Position numbers and translations under genes: made by a program
Source of the DNA: Paramacrobiotus richtersi
Lineage: Eukaryota > Tardigrada > Eutardigrada > Parachela > Macrobiotidae
Direction of reading: 5' to 3'
Assembly (NCBI GenBank): GCA_034698045.1
Contig: JAQGAU010000084.1
Location: 1-42,924, forward strand
DNA: 42,924 nucleotides
The notes under the pieces: generated by a model
Databases searched by the model: none
What the model was told of the DNA's origin: nothing
What the model saw: only the letters and a program-made list of their open reading frames with translations
Part shown: one piece after another, positions 32,651 through 42,924 of the stretch
How the letters are laid out: every line of letters begins with the position of its first letter
Numbering within the stretch: the stretch's first letter is position 1

Positions 32651-34119
32651 ATAACACATTAATAAGGATAGGTCACAAAATGGAATGGCCCATTCGAGGT
32701 CTTCCCGTAACCTTTAGGTATATGCCACATCATTCTTTCTTAAACTTTTTCTTAACAAATTTGATTAAAAAAGAATGGAAACTTCTCATAAAGGCCGAAA
32801 AACTGTCAAATACTACTCATCATCATAAGCGCTTGGGTATGTTTCCAGAAACAGATGAAGACGCTTAATGTTTTTTATCAGCTTCTTCAGTTCAGTTTAA
32901 CCTTGAGGCACTGGAATTCCTCAGATTGGCACATGCAGTTGGTAACGAACTCTGTTATTGTCCCTGCTGCGTGGTGCTTGGTTAGAAATGTTACGGATAT
33001 GGCACGTGGCTAGTGGCACTGACTATATCACGCAACGTTGTAACATTTTCTCACGTTCTAACATGTGAAATTCTTGGTACATGTCAGCATCTGCTTTATA
33101 CAAGAAAATCACAAACGAATTCCAGAATGAAGTTCGCAACACGACGATAGTCTTCTCCACCATATGTAACCCGCTACATTTAAGGCTATCACAGTTGTTC
33201 TAAGTCCGTATGCCACCCTTTTAGCAGCTGACTGCCCCTGTTTCTCGCTCGATCCTTCGCGATTCCGTTCTACGTTTGGATCGGTGATTCAGGTTTGATG
33301 CCTTGCCATTTTACTGTAATTGACAATCAGTGCTTATTAATGAACGCTAACTCTAGTTACAGCAACTCTTCCCAGATCTTTTCAATTGCGTCAATGTGCA
33401 TTCGTAGCGAACACAGTTACAGCAACTGTTGTAAAACTAGTATCGCCTGTCGGAGGCTTGTTCTATAAAATGGTCTAGGTCGTCTTCCCACTGTGCGTTC
33501 GGCATTTACGTGTCAAGCCGCTGGCGCACCTGCTCGGACGTGGATTGAAGTGTGGAGCCGGCAGCCGTATCGCTGATGCTTGTGAGGAACGACGTTTCGT
33601 TGTAATGGTCCGACGATAAAGTAGTTACGTACCGGTTTTTCTGTTTCTCGCAAAGCTTGCACAGCCCTTTGGACTTGTGCAGCATATTGCGCGATGCAGA
33701 ACGACTGTTAACAATCTGTTAATGTATCAGCCCTAATCTGACCGAGCCACGCAGTACGGTACGGCACAGTACGGTTATTAGAATGCTACAGTATCTTAAT
33801 GCAGGCGGACCTGAGGCGGTAGTGAAATATATCTGTATTTAAACATGTGTCTATCTTCTAGAAATTGACTGAGCTTCAGGTGGGTGACTTTACTAGAGAG
33901 TGTTAATATTAAGCCGTGTGTTTTTGTTTCTATCTGTACATTATCAAGAGTTAGCTTCCATTTGTTTGCGAGTTTCTAAAATTCGTTGTATGCATCGATT
34001 CGCTGTTCCATATAAGTTGATCCTGTGACAAACATATTGTGAAAATGTACTAGCTGTATGGATTATTACAGATCCCATTCAGAAGCGTCAAAAATGAAAA
34101 ATCGCCGCAACGCCACATA

Positions 34120-34398
34120 ATGGCAGCGCGAATGTTTGGGGAACTTGCCGACCAAGTAAAAGAGTTGGAACGTTTCTGCTTACTGCCTCTGATACGCGAG
34201 ACTGTGTTCGTTGGTTACTGTAGCAGCGCTGCGATAGGCAGGGCTCATCGTGTACCAAGTCATCATATCGAAGAGACTGATTATACACTAAAATATGCAG
34301 TTTACAACGCGGCACCACTAACTATTTCTCATCTTTTCCTGTGTCTAAGCATATTCATTCATAGGACGGAATCCCACATCAAGTGTGCTGTCTCATGA
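34120..34398 (+). CDS. Hypothetical plus-strand ORF
   Basis: The ATG at 34120 opens 92 codons. The frame extends upstream to a good acceptor (GGATTATTACAG, ending about 34069). The peptide begins MAARMFGELADQVKELERFC, has mixed composition, and ends with a hydrophobic stretch (LTISHLFLCLSIF) that could be membrane-inserted. No homologue in copies A or B is apparent. Could be chance. Confidence 0.25.
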   Translation: MAARMFGELADQVKELERFCLLPLIRETVFVGYCSSAAIGRAHRVPSHHIEETDYTLKYAVYNAAPLTISHLFLCLSIFIHRTESHIKCAVS

Positions 34399-34644
34399 TT
34401 TCGTACAATTTGTTTCATTGCCACTACGTAAACGACCAAATAACAATACTTTACGCACTTACAAAACAAAAGGTTCCTTCATTTTTTTATTGATAGCTAA
34501 TAACTTTATCGCTGTAACCCTCGCCATGATGATATCGTTCGATTTCCTAACCGAGTTCGATTATTTTGATAAGTTGCTTAGCAGCCGTTAGCACTGAAAG
34601 TTGCCACGGGCGCTATGTTAACGATGCACACAGAATACTGAGTA

Positions 34645-35527
34645 CCTTAATGTAGTGATGGGTAGTAAAAGGTTTTGGTGTACCTACTTAATTTTACTTG
34701 TCGTTCCGACTTCGTTACTTAATATTACTTAATTCTGCTCCTCAGGCCTTACTATTTACTTACTATTTACTATGATCGCCCAAAACGTACTTAATATTAA
34801 TTACTATTTAATACTTTTTAATAGTACTTACTAAAAAACCAAACTAAATTAGTTTGCACTTTCCTGCTTGTAACTGCACACCACAGACGTGAAAACCAAA
34901 CGGTACTTCCTGTACACTACTTCCTGTACTTTTTGCAGCGTTCTTATCGCTCTCGTACAACTATTGTAATAAGACGATACAATGTTTATGAGATCGTAAT
35001 TATCGAGAACTGATTTTTGAACATTGGAAATATGTAATAACAATCAATAATTCAACAACTGGCGCTTTTTGATTAAATGTATTGTAACAGACACCAGAAT
35101 GAGCCGAGCATAATACAGGGTGCACTATTAGTAATGAGTAGTCTCAGCAGTATTAGTCTGAGTAATAAGTATAGCCGTTTCCTGTAGTTACATGATATAC
35201 GAATTACCTAGTGTAGAGTTGCTCACTCGAAGCGGGTGGCGCAGGAACTGGTAAAGCAGACGTAGCTTCACAACTTGCGTGCTTCAGCACCGGCAGTTCG
35301 ATTATAATGTAATTATTTCTTTTAATAGTAACTGCTATTAAAGAGTTATTTACTAAGAGCCGATGATAATTACTTGCTATTTAATTGTACAGCTAAAAAT
35401 ATACTTAATATTACTTACTTTCGAAGTCCAACCTTTACTATTTACTTACTATTTAATATTAGGAAAGGCATTTACTTACTTACTATGATTTACTTAATAG
35501 TTTTTACTACCCATCACTACCTTAATG
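34645..35527. mobile_element. hAT-type MITE with 8-bp target duplication
   Basis: The element spans 34653-35519 (867 bp). Terminal inverted repeats TAGTGATGGGTAGTAAAA are perfect over 18 bp, and the flanks are the exact 8-bp duplication CCTTAATG (34645-34652 and 35520-35527). Eight-base duplications and TAGxGATGGG-like ends are typical of hAT elements. Both subterminal regions carry many TTACTTACTATTTAATA-type repeats, as hAT MITEs often do. The homologous site in copy B (GAGTACCTGAATGTTTTCGC, about 29432) and copy A is empty, which confirms insertion. No transposase inside. Confidence 0.95.
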
Positions 35528-36100
35528 TTTTCGCAGTTGCCATTTGACTAGCGGAAGGCTGTACGTTAAGTGGTATTCTCTGGCACCGTTCGATTAAGCA
35601 CTTAATGAAATCCGCAGTTTGCGCAGTCTGAATCATCCCGTACAGTCGCGCTTATAGGATTGAGAAGCGCCGCAATTTTAGCTGGGATGTAACTGATTCT
35701 GCCGCAATTCTGTTACGGATGTTTGTACATCGATTCTGTAATCCACTGGATTAGCCCGGATAACGTTTCTATCGATCTCCATTGTGCGTTGTACATCAAT
35801 TTTCATAAAAGAACGGTAAGTGCTGTAGACTATTTAGTCTCACCGGAACCTTTTGACTTTCTTCCGTTGATCTAACTGCGGCCTGAAAAGCGTTTCGTGA
35901 GACATATACGTAAGTATGCTATCCGAAGCATGGAAGACGGTTCGAAGGACTTTCGTTAAAATCATGGTTATCCGTGTTAATGTATTTGACTATAAGTAGT
36001 TTACATGACGTTGCTGACACGAGTAACCTCAGATTTCGAGAGCATCTGTCACGTGATTAAAGTTCACGTTTTAGCAGTTTCGGGGCGACATAGAAGTTGA

Positions 36101-36553
36101 CACATATGTCTCCTCTACCGTGATGTCCCAAACAAGAGGTTTGTCAGCTTTCCAGCGGATATAAACGTCACTGCGTCGGACCATCCGGCCGTCTCCGCTG
36201 TCTACACCAGTTGGTTCACGTACTGCAGGGACAGTGCCCGAGATAAGAGCGCGCCTTTACCTTTACTTCGCTTGCAGACCAAGCCGTGGTGACCGTATAA
36301 TTTATACATCGACCGGAGATTTACAGATGAACCGATACCCCTTGCAGACTTTTGCTCCAGCTGAAGTGCGACTACAATCCAGAAGCGGAAATCCTCTAAC
36401 ACATTTCAAAACGTAGCGACAGGTATGGCAAACAACCAGGCTCGAGACTCAGGTGAGGATGCCGCCAACAGACGTGAAGAGATAAATACGTCGGCGGTCT
36501 CCGTCATTCTGGCCACGGCTTTAGTACGCTGCACTGTTGTCTATGCCGATTGA
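36101..36553 (+). pseudogene. Unidentified ORF interrupted only by TGA codons
   Basis: Frame from 36101 runs 150 codons to TGA 36551, with in-frame TGA at 36290 and 36362 and no TAA or TAG. All three segments look like protein: HICLLYRDVPNKRFVSFPAD, VSAVYTSWFTYCRDSARDKS; then YNLYIDRRFTDEPIPLADFC; then ARDSGEDAANRREEINTSAV and a hydrophobic end (SVILATALVRCTVVYA). The stretch is GC-rich relative to its surroundings and present only in copy C. Most likely a nonsense-mutated pseudogene. No family recognised and no start codon identified. Confidence 0.4.
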
Positions 36554-38157
36554 AACTGGCCAAGTTTTAGAGAAGGAGGTTCTAGACAGGCTCGGTTAGA
36601 CCATTCGTTGACCGGGTCCGCTGTTAATCTCGGGAGGTCCATGCCTTCGCTTAATTTTCTTAAGCAACCTAGAAGAACGTAATTGTGATGTGCGTGGTGA
36701 CAAACTGGTTTATTGAAAATTATCGCTCACATAGGAGCCAAATAACAACTGACATGTAACAGAACCTCGTGACTATCGTCTGTTAACACACGACACTCCT
36801 TCCCTTCTGTGATGGCATTACCATTAGGTGTGAAATCAGTTCAGCTGACTACTGTAAACTGTGCAGTCTTTGTAAAGAACAAGTTTAAGGTTGCGCAACC
36901 TTTCTGTGTTTGAGATGTTCGAGTTTCTCAAAACGTATGAACTTTAGAGTCCGGACTTAAGGACCATAAGTTAAGGTTGTAATGCTGGTACTGGCGGTTT
37001 ATTGATTATGTAAAAATTCAGAGATTTTTGCTAACATGCTAACAATATAAAGCCTGGATTATTTTAACAGTGTCGATAAACTAAGAAGATGTTATTCCAA
37101 ACAAACCTGGATACTGTTTAAATATGCGTTGGTACAGTTTTTTTTGCGACTTATTGCTTGGCTTTGTGTTTAGATGTAGAAGTTGCAGATGTTTTAATTA
37201 ATGGACATTGTTCCGGCTTATAGATGGTTCCGGTGACTTCAACGGGTTGATGGCGTTGGCGCGGCAATGTTTTTGAACAGTAGCTGATATTGTTTTGTCT
37301 TTAGTATCTCAGGTCCTAAAGGTACCAAAGGAATCCCGGTATATGACACCGTTCCCTGCGAATAGCTGCAGTAATAATAGTTCGGCAACCAATTATAATA
37401 TAACTTTGTAGTTTCGTTAATGACCTTTTCTCAGAATGTTGTGAAATGCTTAATATTTTTTAATATTTTTCCGAAAATAAATAGTTTTAAAAGCTTATGT
37501 TTTTCACCCGTAAAACAGCTTCAAGTAATACACGATGCTTAAGGCGCACAATGTTTTGCTGTTTCTTCAGGTGGTAAATACACCTCCGTAATTTCCCACC
37601 GGACTGGTGAAGTTAATCCGGTAAATCTGACGAAATGTTTGAGCTTGCGAAATGTTAAACCTTATACCCTTCGGTCAATTTATGCAATATCATATTGTTC
37701 CATACGTTTGAATTTTTGACGGTTCCCTTTTGCGCGAACAGTATTTTCTGTTCGTTTAAAAATCGTTTCTAAGCTTCTTCCTTTTTAGCATTTTTTAGCA
37801 CAGCATGCTCGTGTCCGGATGAAAATTTTATTGGTCTGAATAAAAAAAGTGTTGCGTTAAACTTCTGAACTGAAAATATTTGGAAATTCAAATGCTCTTG
37901 TAATTTAATCGTCTTATCCTGGTTATCCACACGGTTTAGTAATCACCATTGACCTTATTATCGCTTGCCTTTGGACATAATCCGGTGATAAATTTGGTTT
38001 CTTAGATTTTCGACAGCAGATGAAATTGACTGATCGAAATTTTGACTCTGGGAAATGATTTCATCTCTTGGTGTTATATATTGATAGTATATAACTTACC
38101 TGTAAATAAATAAATTTAAAATCTGACGCACAAAACTTTTGTTGGTACTGTGTGTTA

Positions 38158-38330
38158 TTAGGGAGCTGCCCTTGTGCAAGCAGTGAGACCTGTTTCGCAG
38201 AAACTGTTGTAAATACTTAAACTGCTTAACTGCCCAAACCCCGCAAACGCTTCCTGACAGTTTTCCGGGATTTTGTTGTCCAGTTCAACACAAGGATCGC
38301 TGTCCGCAAGAGTGTTATGGCTGCAGCCAA
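38158..38330 (-). pseudogene. Small cysteine peptide, copy C
   Basis: Homologue of 31996-32285. It reads SDPCVELDNKIPENCQEAFA then SLSIYNSFCETGLTACTRAA to TAA 38158, with four cysteines. Upstream the leader is broken by a TGA and a deletion around the former Ala-rich segment, so no signal peptide remains in frame. Confidence 0.4.
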
Positions 38331-38555
38331 ATCAGGGACAACCATTTCAAAGAATAACATAGCTCAGAAATTCAGGTGAAATGAATACATTCAAATTGTT
38401 CAGATTCCTGTTTTTTCACAAGTCAGGCGAGCGGAGAGCTTCCTTCGGCAGTTTCTAACAGAGATTCACGTCTGTTGGCCTCTTTGAGGATTTTTTGACA
38501 TACGTATTATGTGTGGTACAGGAACAGTGAACGAAATAAAATATAGTGTGATTAA

Positions 38556-38798
38556 TTATTTAGATGCTCCAATAGTAATAATTGAATTGTCGTGTTCACT
38601 GTAAACAGACGTTGGGTAAAATGGGATTATGACAACTTGGGGGTGGGTCATCTTTTGGAATATGGTCGAATCGGAAAGTGCCGCGTATCCTGTTACGCCT
38701 AGTTTGTTTTCGAGGGCGGTATATGAGTCAAGAAACCGCAAAGCATCGATGCCGAACTGTAAAACAGTAAAACTGTAAATCCAGTGAGAACGAAGCAC
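38556..38798 (-). CDS. Conserved ORF of the repeated family, copy C
   Basis: Eighty codons, open to TAA 38556, starting at a GTG, so the true start or an acceptor lies upstream. It reads FGIDALRFLDSYTALENKLG, VTGYAALSDSTIFQKMTHPQ, VVIIPFYPTSVY. Comparison with copy B (32449-32650) shows the amino-acid sequence conserved around many third-base changes, so this was coding. It is the intact member of the pair. I do not recognise the family; the VTGYxxxSDSxIF pattern is only faintly reminiscent of ligand-binding regions of receptors. Confidence 0.4.
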   Translation of the reverse strand: MLRSHWIYSFTVLQFGIDALRFLDSYTALENKLGVTGYAALSDSTIFQKMTHPQVVIIPFYPTSVYSEHDNSIITIGASK

Positions 38799-38809
38799 TG
38801 ATTCCTCTG

Positions 38810-41800
38810 ATTATCACGTTAAAACACAGAGATGAAAGGGCATGCAGGGTTTGAAGCTGTTGATTAGAGTTTAGAGAACCGCACGCTATCACCACGCACA
38901 GCCGTGATATTTTATTCCTGTTAAAATAGTAAAAATTACCGGGACGACATTAACAGCCCGAGCTCCATGACCAGTTAATCGCGGAACGGGCTTAGATGTG
39001 TATAAAGTGAACGGTGTAAAATTTGCCTTTGCTCGGCAGATAAACTGGAAGCATCTGCTTCTATTCTCCTTTGCATCAGCCAGTTCTTTAACTAATAGTT
39101 TTCGGTCACAGTGTCAGCCATTTTCCAGCTTGCGTTTGCATGACGCATAGGAGAGACTAATCATCAACACCGAGGCTGAACGGTTTCTTTCAACATGCTC
39201 ATAGTATGTTGACATGGACCACTTCGTGTTTGTTCTGATGTTTGGCCCTGATTATACCGTGAGTTGTTCTCGATGTATTGATTGTCAGCACTTTTTAATG
39301 TCAACTGGCTGGTACACCACTACCGACGACGGTGGAACAAAGTTCGCCGGTAGACGGATGGGCTAGCGCCGGTCACTTGAGCTTTGCTTCGACACTTCAC
39401 CCAACGGCGGGCTGGCTCCTGCCAACGTTGCTCCAGACACGGAGAACTGCGCCACTTGACTTGTCTGCTGGTTCTATTCATTCTCCATAGTTAGGGGAAT
39501 TTTGATACGTAGAACACTAGCTCTAGCAGTACTAAAACGGACACGCAAATTCATCCGACTAGTCACTAATCCAACAAAAACAAGAATTGATTGCTAATGC
39601 GAGTAGCGATGGGCCTTGATGTTACAATACCAAATAAATCGTTAATAATTACAACAGTAAGAAGTAATTCGTCCCGACTCTCAAGTCAAGTGCGAATTGT
39701 GTGCTCTCGAGTGTTTCGATCAGGCCCTGGACTTGCCGAGGTGTGCCTGTGCCTTCAAAAGACTAACAGTTCTGCATTGCCTCTGCGGTTTTTGCTAAGA
39801 GACTTGAATCAAAATCACTGGTTCGAAAATTGCTTCGCTTATTTATATACGCGTGCACGAGGCTTCGTTCTGTTTCCCTCTTGAAACAATACGGGCACAT
39901 ATATCGCCCAACTCGAGTATTACGATACCGGCCGTTAGTAAAACCGCCGAAGGTCACAGGCATGGTGGATGGAAAGGTGGGAACAACCGGACATACAGTA
40001 CATAAGCGCGCTAAATCTGACATAAGAGCATTTATCTTCCGAACAACAAAAGAGCTTTTACACAGCTCATTTGGTCGCGGAAACGCCTGTCATATACGAA
40101 TCAGACCACTTAGGGTTGCTGGTTAGACATTCCAGGTGTGATCGCATCATAGTTTGGGATATATGTAAATAAAATGCGCGCTAAGGAGCTGAAATAATAA
40201 ACAACTTTGCGTAACGAAAACAAGGATCTGTACTTTTGTATGCTACTTATTTGAAAGAAACACAGTTATGGAATATTTGAAATTATATTTGAAATTAGTA
40301 ATCATTGAAAAGGGTTCAATCAACAATTGCATAGTGGGAAGTCATATGTCACTGAAATATGTTTATATACCTTCGGCATCATCCGATCGAGTCACTTGTG
40401 AGTTTTTCGCATTCAGTGACACTGATTGTGTGGTTCCGGTATCCTTTACATCATAGTTAGCGATAGTTTGCCGTTCTTTGACGCATCCATATCTCGTGTC
40501 AGCTTTAGCAGCAATTAGAAATTAATTCTATATTACCCTGCTACGAAAAGAATAACCGTATTTATTGCATGCGATACAATCAAAAGTGAGAAAATGTAAG
40601 CTGGGATGCTACTAATTAAACAACTCAGTACCTTTTAACTATAGTGTCGCGCTCAGTTCATGTGGCCGAATGAGTGATAAGTTCTGAGCTCGTCCTGCGT
40701 TCACAAGGGGTGTAAAGTTTTCTATGCTGTCGGTGACTTTTTCTACCAGTATAGCATTTTTCATTCTTTGCCAGTCAGGGACTACTAAAAAGAGCATGCA
40801 GCATAATCAAATAAATATTACCACATTTCAAATAAAAAGAACCTACTCCAGATTTTGTTGACTGAACAAAAGGCTTGTTTTAAGCGATCGTAACCTAAGA
40901 CCATTCTGTGATGGCAGCTATTGTTTGTGTGGCTGTATTTTTAATGCTTCAACACATAGAATTTGAAACCAAGCAGTTGCTCGTGTTCGCCAGCGGAATT
41001 TCGTGTAGGAACAAATGCAGCTATGCAGTTTGCGTTGGTAATACTTATATTTTCGTATCGTGTTGTATATATCAAAATTAATATTGTTTTAATTTGTATT
41101 GTTATATGATGTATTGTGATGTGCCTTGTTATTTGTAAATTAATTACTGTATCATAGAATTGAACATAATACCAGTAGCAGTCCCGGGACAAAAAAACAA
41201 TCGTGCGCGAGCAATAGCGCAACATGATCTGGTATTATTTTCACCTTTCAGATAACGTATATTACAAAACGGTGCTACTAAGCATTAGATTCCTTTGGAG
41301 TATTCCCAGTGTTTCGACAGGAACCAGAAGTTACCGAATTGAGGCGATTGACCCTTCGCGCACCACAGTATTCGGGTACCAGCTCTCTGAGATCTTATCA
41401 GCCAAGTCAACATAAGAACCAACACGTGGAAGAAAACTGTTCTTGCGACCACTTTTACCTGTACATTTGTAATTGGATGTAGCCGCGGACCATCTGTACA
41501 TCTTGCGATAATATGGTAGAAATGTAGAAAAGTAACAAAATCACCTGGCTAGGAGAGCGCTGTCGCTTCCGATGTGGGGATACTGGTGGTACAGCTGCTG
41601 CTTCTATTGTAACCAATTACTAGTGTATCAGGTTAACAGCGCTTTCCTGTTTTGCGCGTTGCTTGCGAGGCCGAAATTGGCTGCGCTGCATATCGCGCAT
41701 CTCAGGAAGACGGCAGAGTTTGAATGATGCTTTTTTCGTATTGTTCCTAGCGGTGTACTGACAGACACGCACGAAGGTTGTTACATTGATACTGCTCCTT

Positions 41801-42924
41801 TAAGTAACCAGACATATAGCACAGAACAGTTCCTTGCAAAACGTCGGCTTATGTTGTCCGAGTGGTCACCGAGCTTTTCTCTGTTGCAACACAATACTAA
41901 GGACCAAATTCAGCATGGGATTCGGCATGCCCTCCACACTTTACACGCAAACGACATCTTCATGGTATTATAGTTACCTTGCCTAGCGATCTCTTTTCGC
42001 AGAGATTTGGGAGTTTTAGATCAACAGTGTTAAAATTCTTATGAATTTTGTAGTATGCAATCTGACTTGGTATTTCCCACAAAGAGGTTTGTCGAATTAC
42101 CCAAATAAATACTAATACCTGAACCATTAGGCGTCAGCCATATGCTGCTACACACTGCAAATAATTTTCGAACTGCGCAATTAGTAGATATGTGCCTAAG
42201 CAACTGCAGGACGGGTTAAATGCGATAATTCTATGCTTGTCAGTGACGGTTTACGTTCCGCAACAATCATCCGATCGAATTCGTACTTATTCGACATTTT
42301 CCACAAACTGGGTTTTCGATTTGCCGACCTGCTGTACAGTACTGGCTGCAGTTTCTGCCACTATAAAACTGCACTGGGTTCTGAAACCAAGCCTTTGCTA
42401 TGATCTGATCCTAGCTTCTCTTTTCTTAACAGATGCTTTCACTCGCCAAGAGGCTCACTCGTTGGGTGTTTAGTGGCTGATCCGTATCTTACGAGTTTTT
42501 GTTATGTATATCAGGATCTATGGATCATAATAATGCAAGTACGTATCAAACTTCTCACACTGAAAGCACCTACAGCTGTATTTACGCTACAAAAGCCAAA
42601 TCCGTAGAGTTTCTGTGGCGTTAATATACGAAGAGTTAGAATGGTTAAGGTAATCTGAGTGACTAATTGTCTGGGCAATGCTCGGGGCGCCGCTGATTAG
42701 TTCCCGGAACCAAAGAGTGCGGTACTACCTAGGTATATCGTAGTACATGGTGTTCATTACAATAACACGTGTGACGTGTCAGTAATTAAGGAAATGGTAT
42801 ACCGTGGCAGCCGTACCAAGGGTCGTTTTCGAAAATGACACCGTTAGATAGCGCAGTTCATCTTCTATTTTTATCTGATAGAATAATATTGCTTACTACT
42901 CCCGATGAATTAAAAATTGCTCGC
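38810..42924. other. Right end, no confident gene
   Basis: A GC-rich patch at about 39310-39475 has short open frames on both strands. A minus-strand ATG frame at 39763-40023 (86 codons) contains RYMCPYCFKRETERSL, a possible single C2 knuckle. A plus-strand frame at 41282-41482 is open for 66 codons. None has splice context or recognisable homology strong enough to call. Otherwise AT-rich non-coding sequence. Confidence 0.4.

Larger units (their letters stand above)
33600..38800. repeat. Triplicated segment, copy C
   Basis: Collinear with B. Landmarks are CAGCATATTGCGCGATGCAG (about 33680), GATAAGTTGCTTAGCAGCCG (about 34569), TCTATCGATCTCCATTGTGC (about 35769), ACTGATCGAAATTTTGACTC (about 38028) and the 38510-38770 block. 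It holds two copy-specific insertions: a hAT-type MITE (34653-35519) and a GC-rich ORF-bearing stretch (about 36085-36660). Confidence 0.75.

Noticed and set aside
34849..35043. 64-codon minus-strand frame inside the hAT MITE
   Set aside because: No transposase motif; internal filler of a non-autonomous element.
40941..41225. 94-codon minus-strand frame rich in Ile, Thr and Tyr
   Set aside because: Composition reflects AT-rich DNA and there is no conserved pattern.
1..42924. tRNA, rRNA, CRISPR arrays, bacterial operons
   Set aside because: None seen. Splice signals and element types are eukaryotic throughout.

Overview
The window is genomic DNA from an animal, most likely an invertebrate. 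The evidence is an intron-rich bHLH-PAS transcription factor of the trachealess/NPAS1/NPAS3 family, GT-AG introns (two of only 68 and 72 bp), AT-rich intergenic DNA and several animal-type transposons. I cannot name the species. The short introns and the divergent PAS-B would fit a compact ecdysozoan genome, but that is inference.

Layout. (1) 1-162: apparent 3' end of a plus-strand gene that enters from the left and converges on the next gene. (2) 612-9562, minus strand: a complete trachealess-like gene of 11 coding exons. Every splice phase agrees, giving about 791 residues with bHLH, PAS-A, PAS-B and a basic tail. (3) 9.6-11.4 kb: upstream DNA of that gene, with one possible untranslated exon. 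(4) 11.5-16.1 kb: a mobile-element zone. It holds a Mutator-like foldback element with 9-bp target duplications, a GC-rich inverted-repeat element, and a broken Ty3/Gypsy pol followed by a helical ORF pair. (5) 17.5-18.9 kb: decayed coding remnants, one RING/TRIM-like. (6) 18.6-38.8 kb: a three-fold repeated segment (A about 18.6-23.4, B about 27.2-32.6, C about 33.6-38.8 kb). Each copy has lost or gained different inserts: a hAT transposase remnant and a 22-bp minisatellite in A; a defensin-like ORF and a Ulp1-peptidase transposon remnant in B; a perfect 867-bp hAT-type MITE and a broken plus-strand ORF in C. Between A and B lies a roughly 2.4-kb minus-strand region that reads as one long, frame-broken, unidentified protein. 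(7) 38.8-42.9 kb: mostly featureless.

The only gene I would call intact is the trachealess homologue. The rest looks like a repeat-rich upstream gene desert in which many minus-strand coding fragments are decaying. The most interesting items are the triplicated block, the cysteine-stabilised alpha-beta (CS-alpha-beta) defensin-like ORF, the unidentified long broken ORF at 23.7-26.1 kb, the plus-strand ORF interrupted only by TGA codons, and two transposons whose boundaries can be defined to the base.
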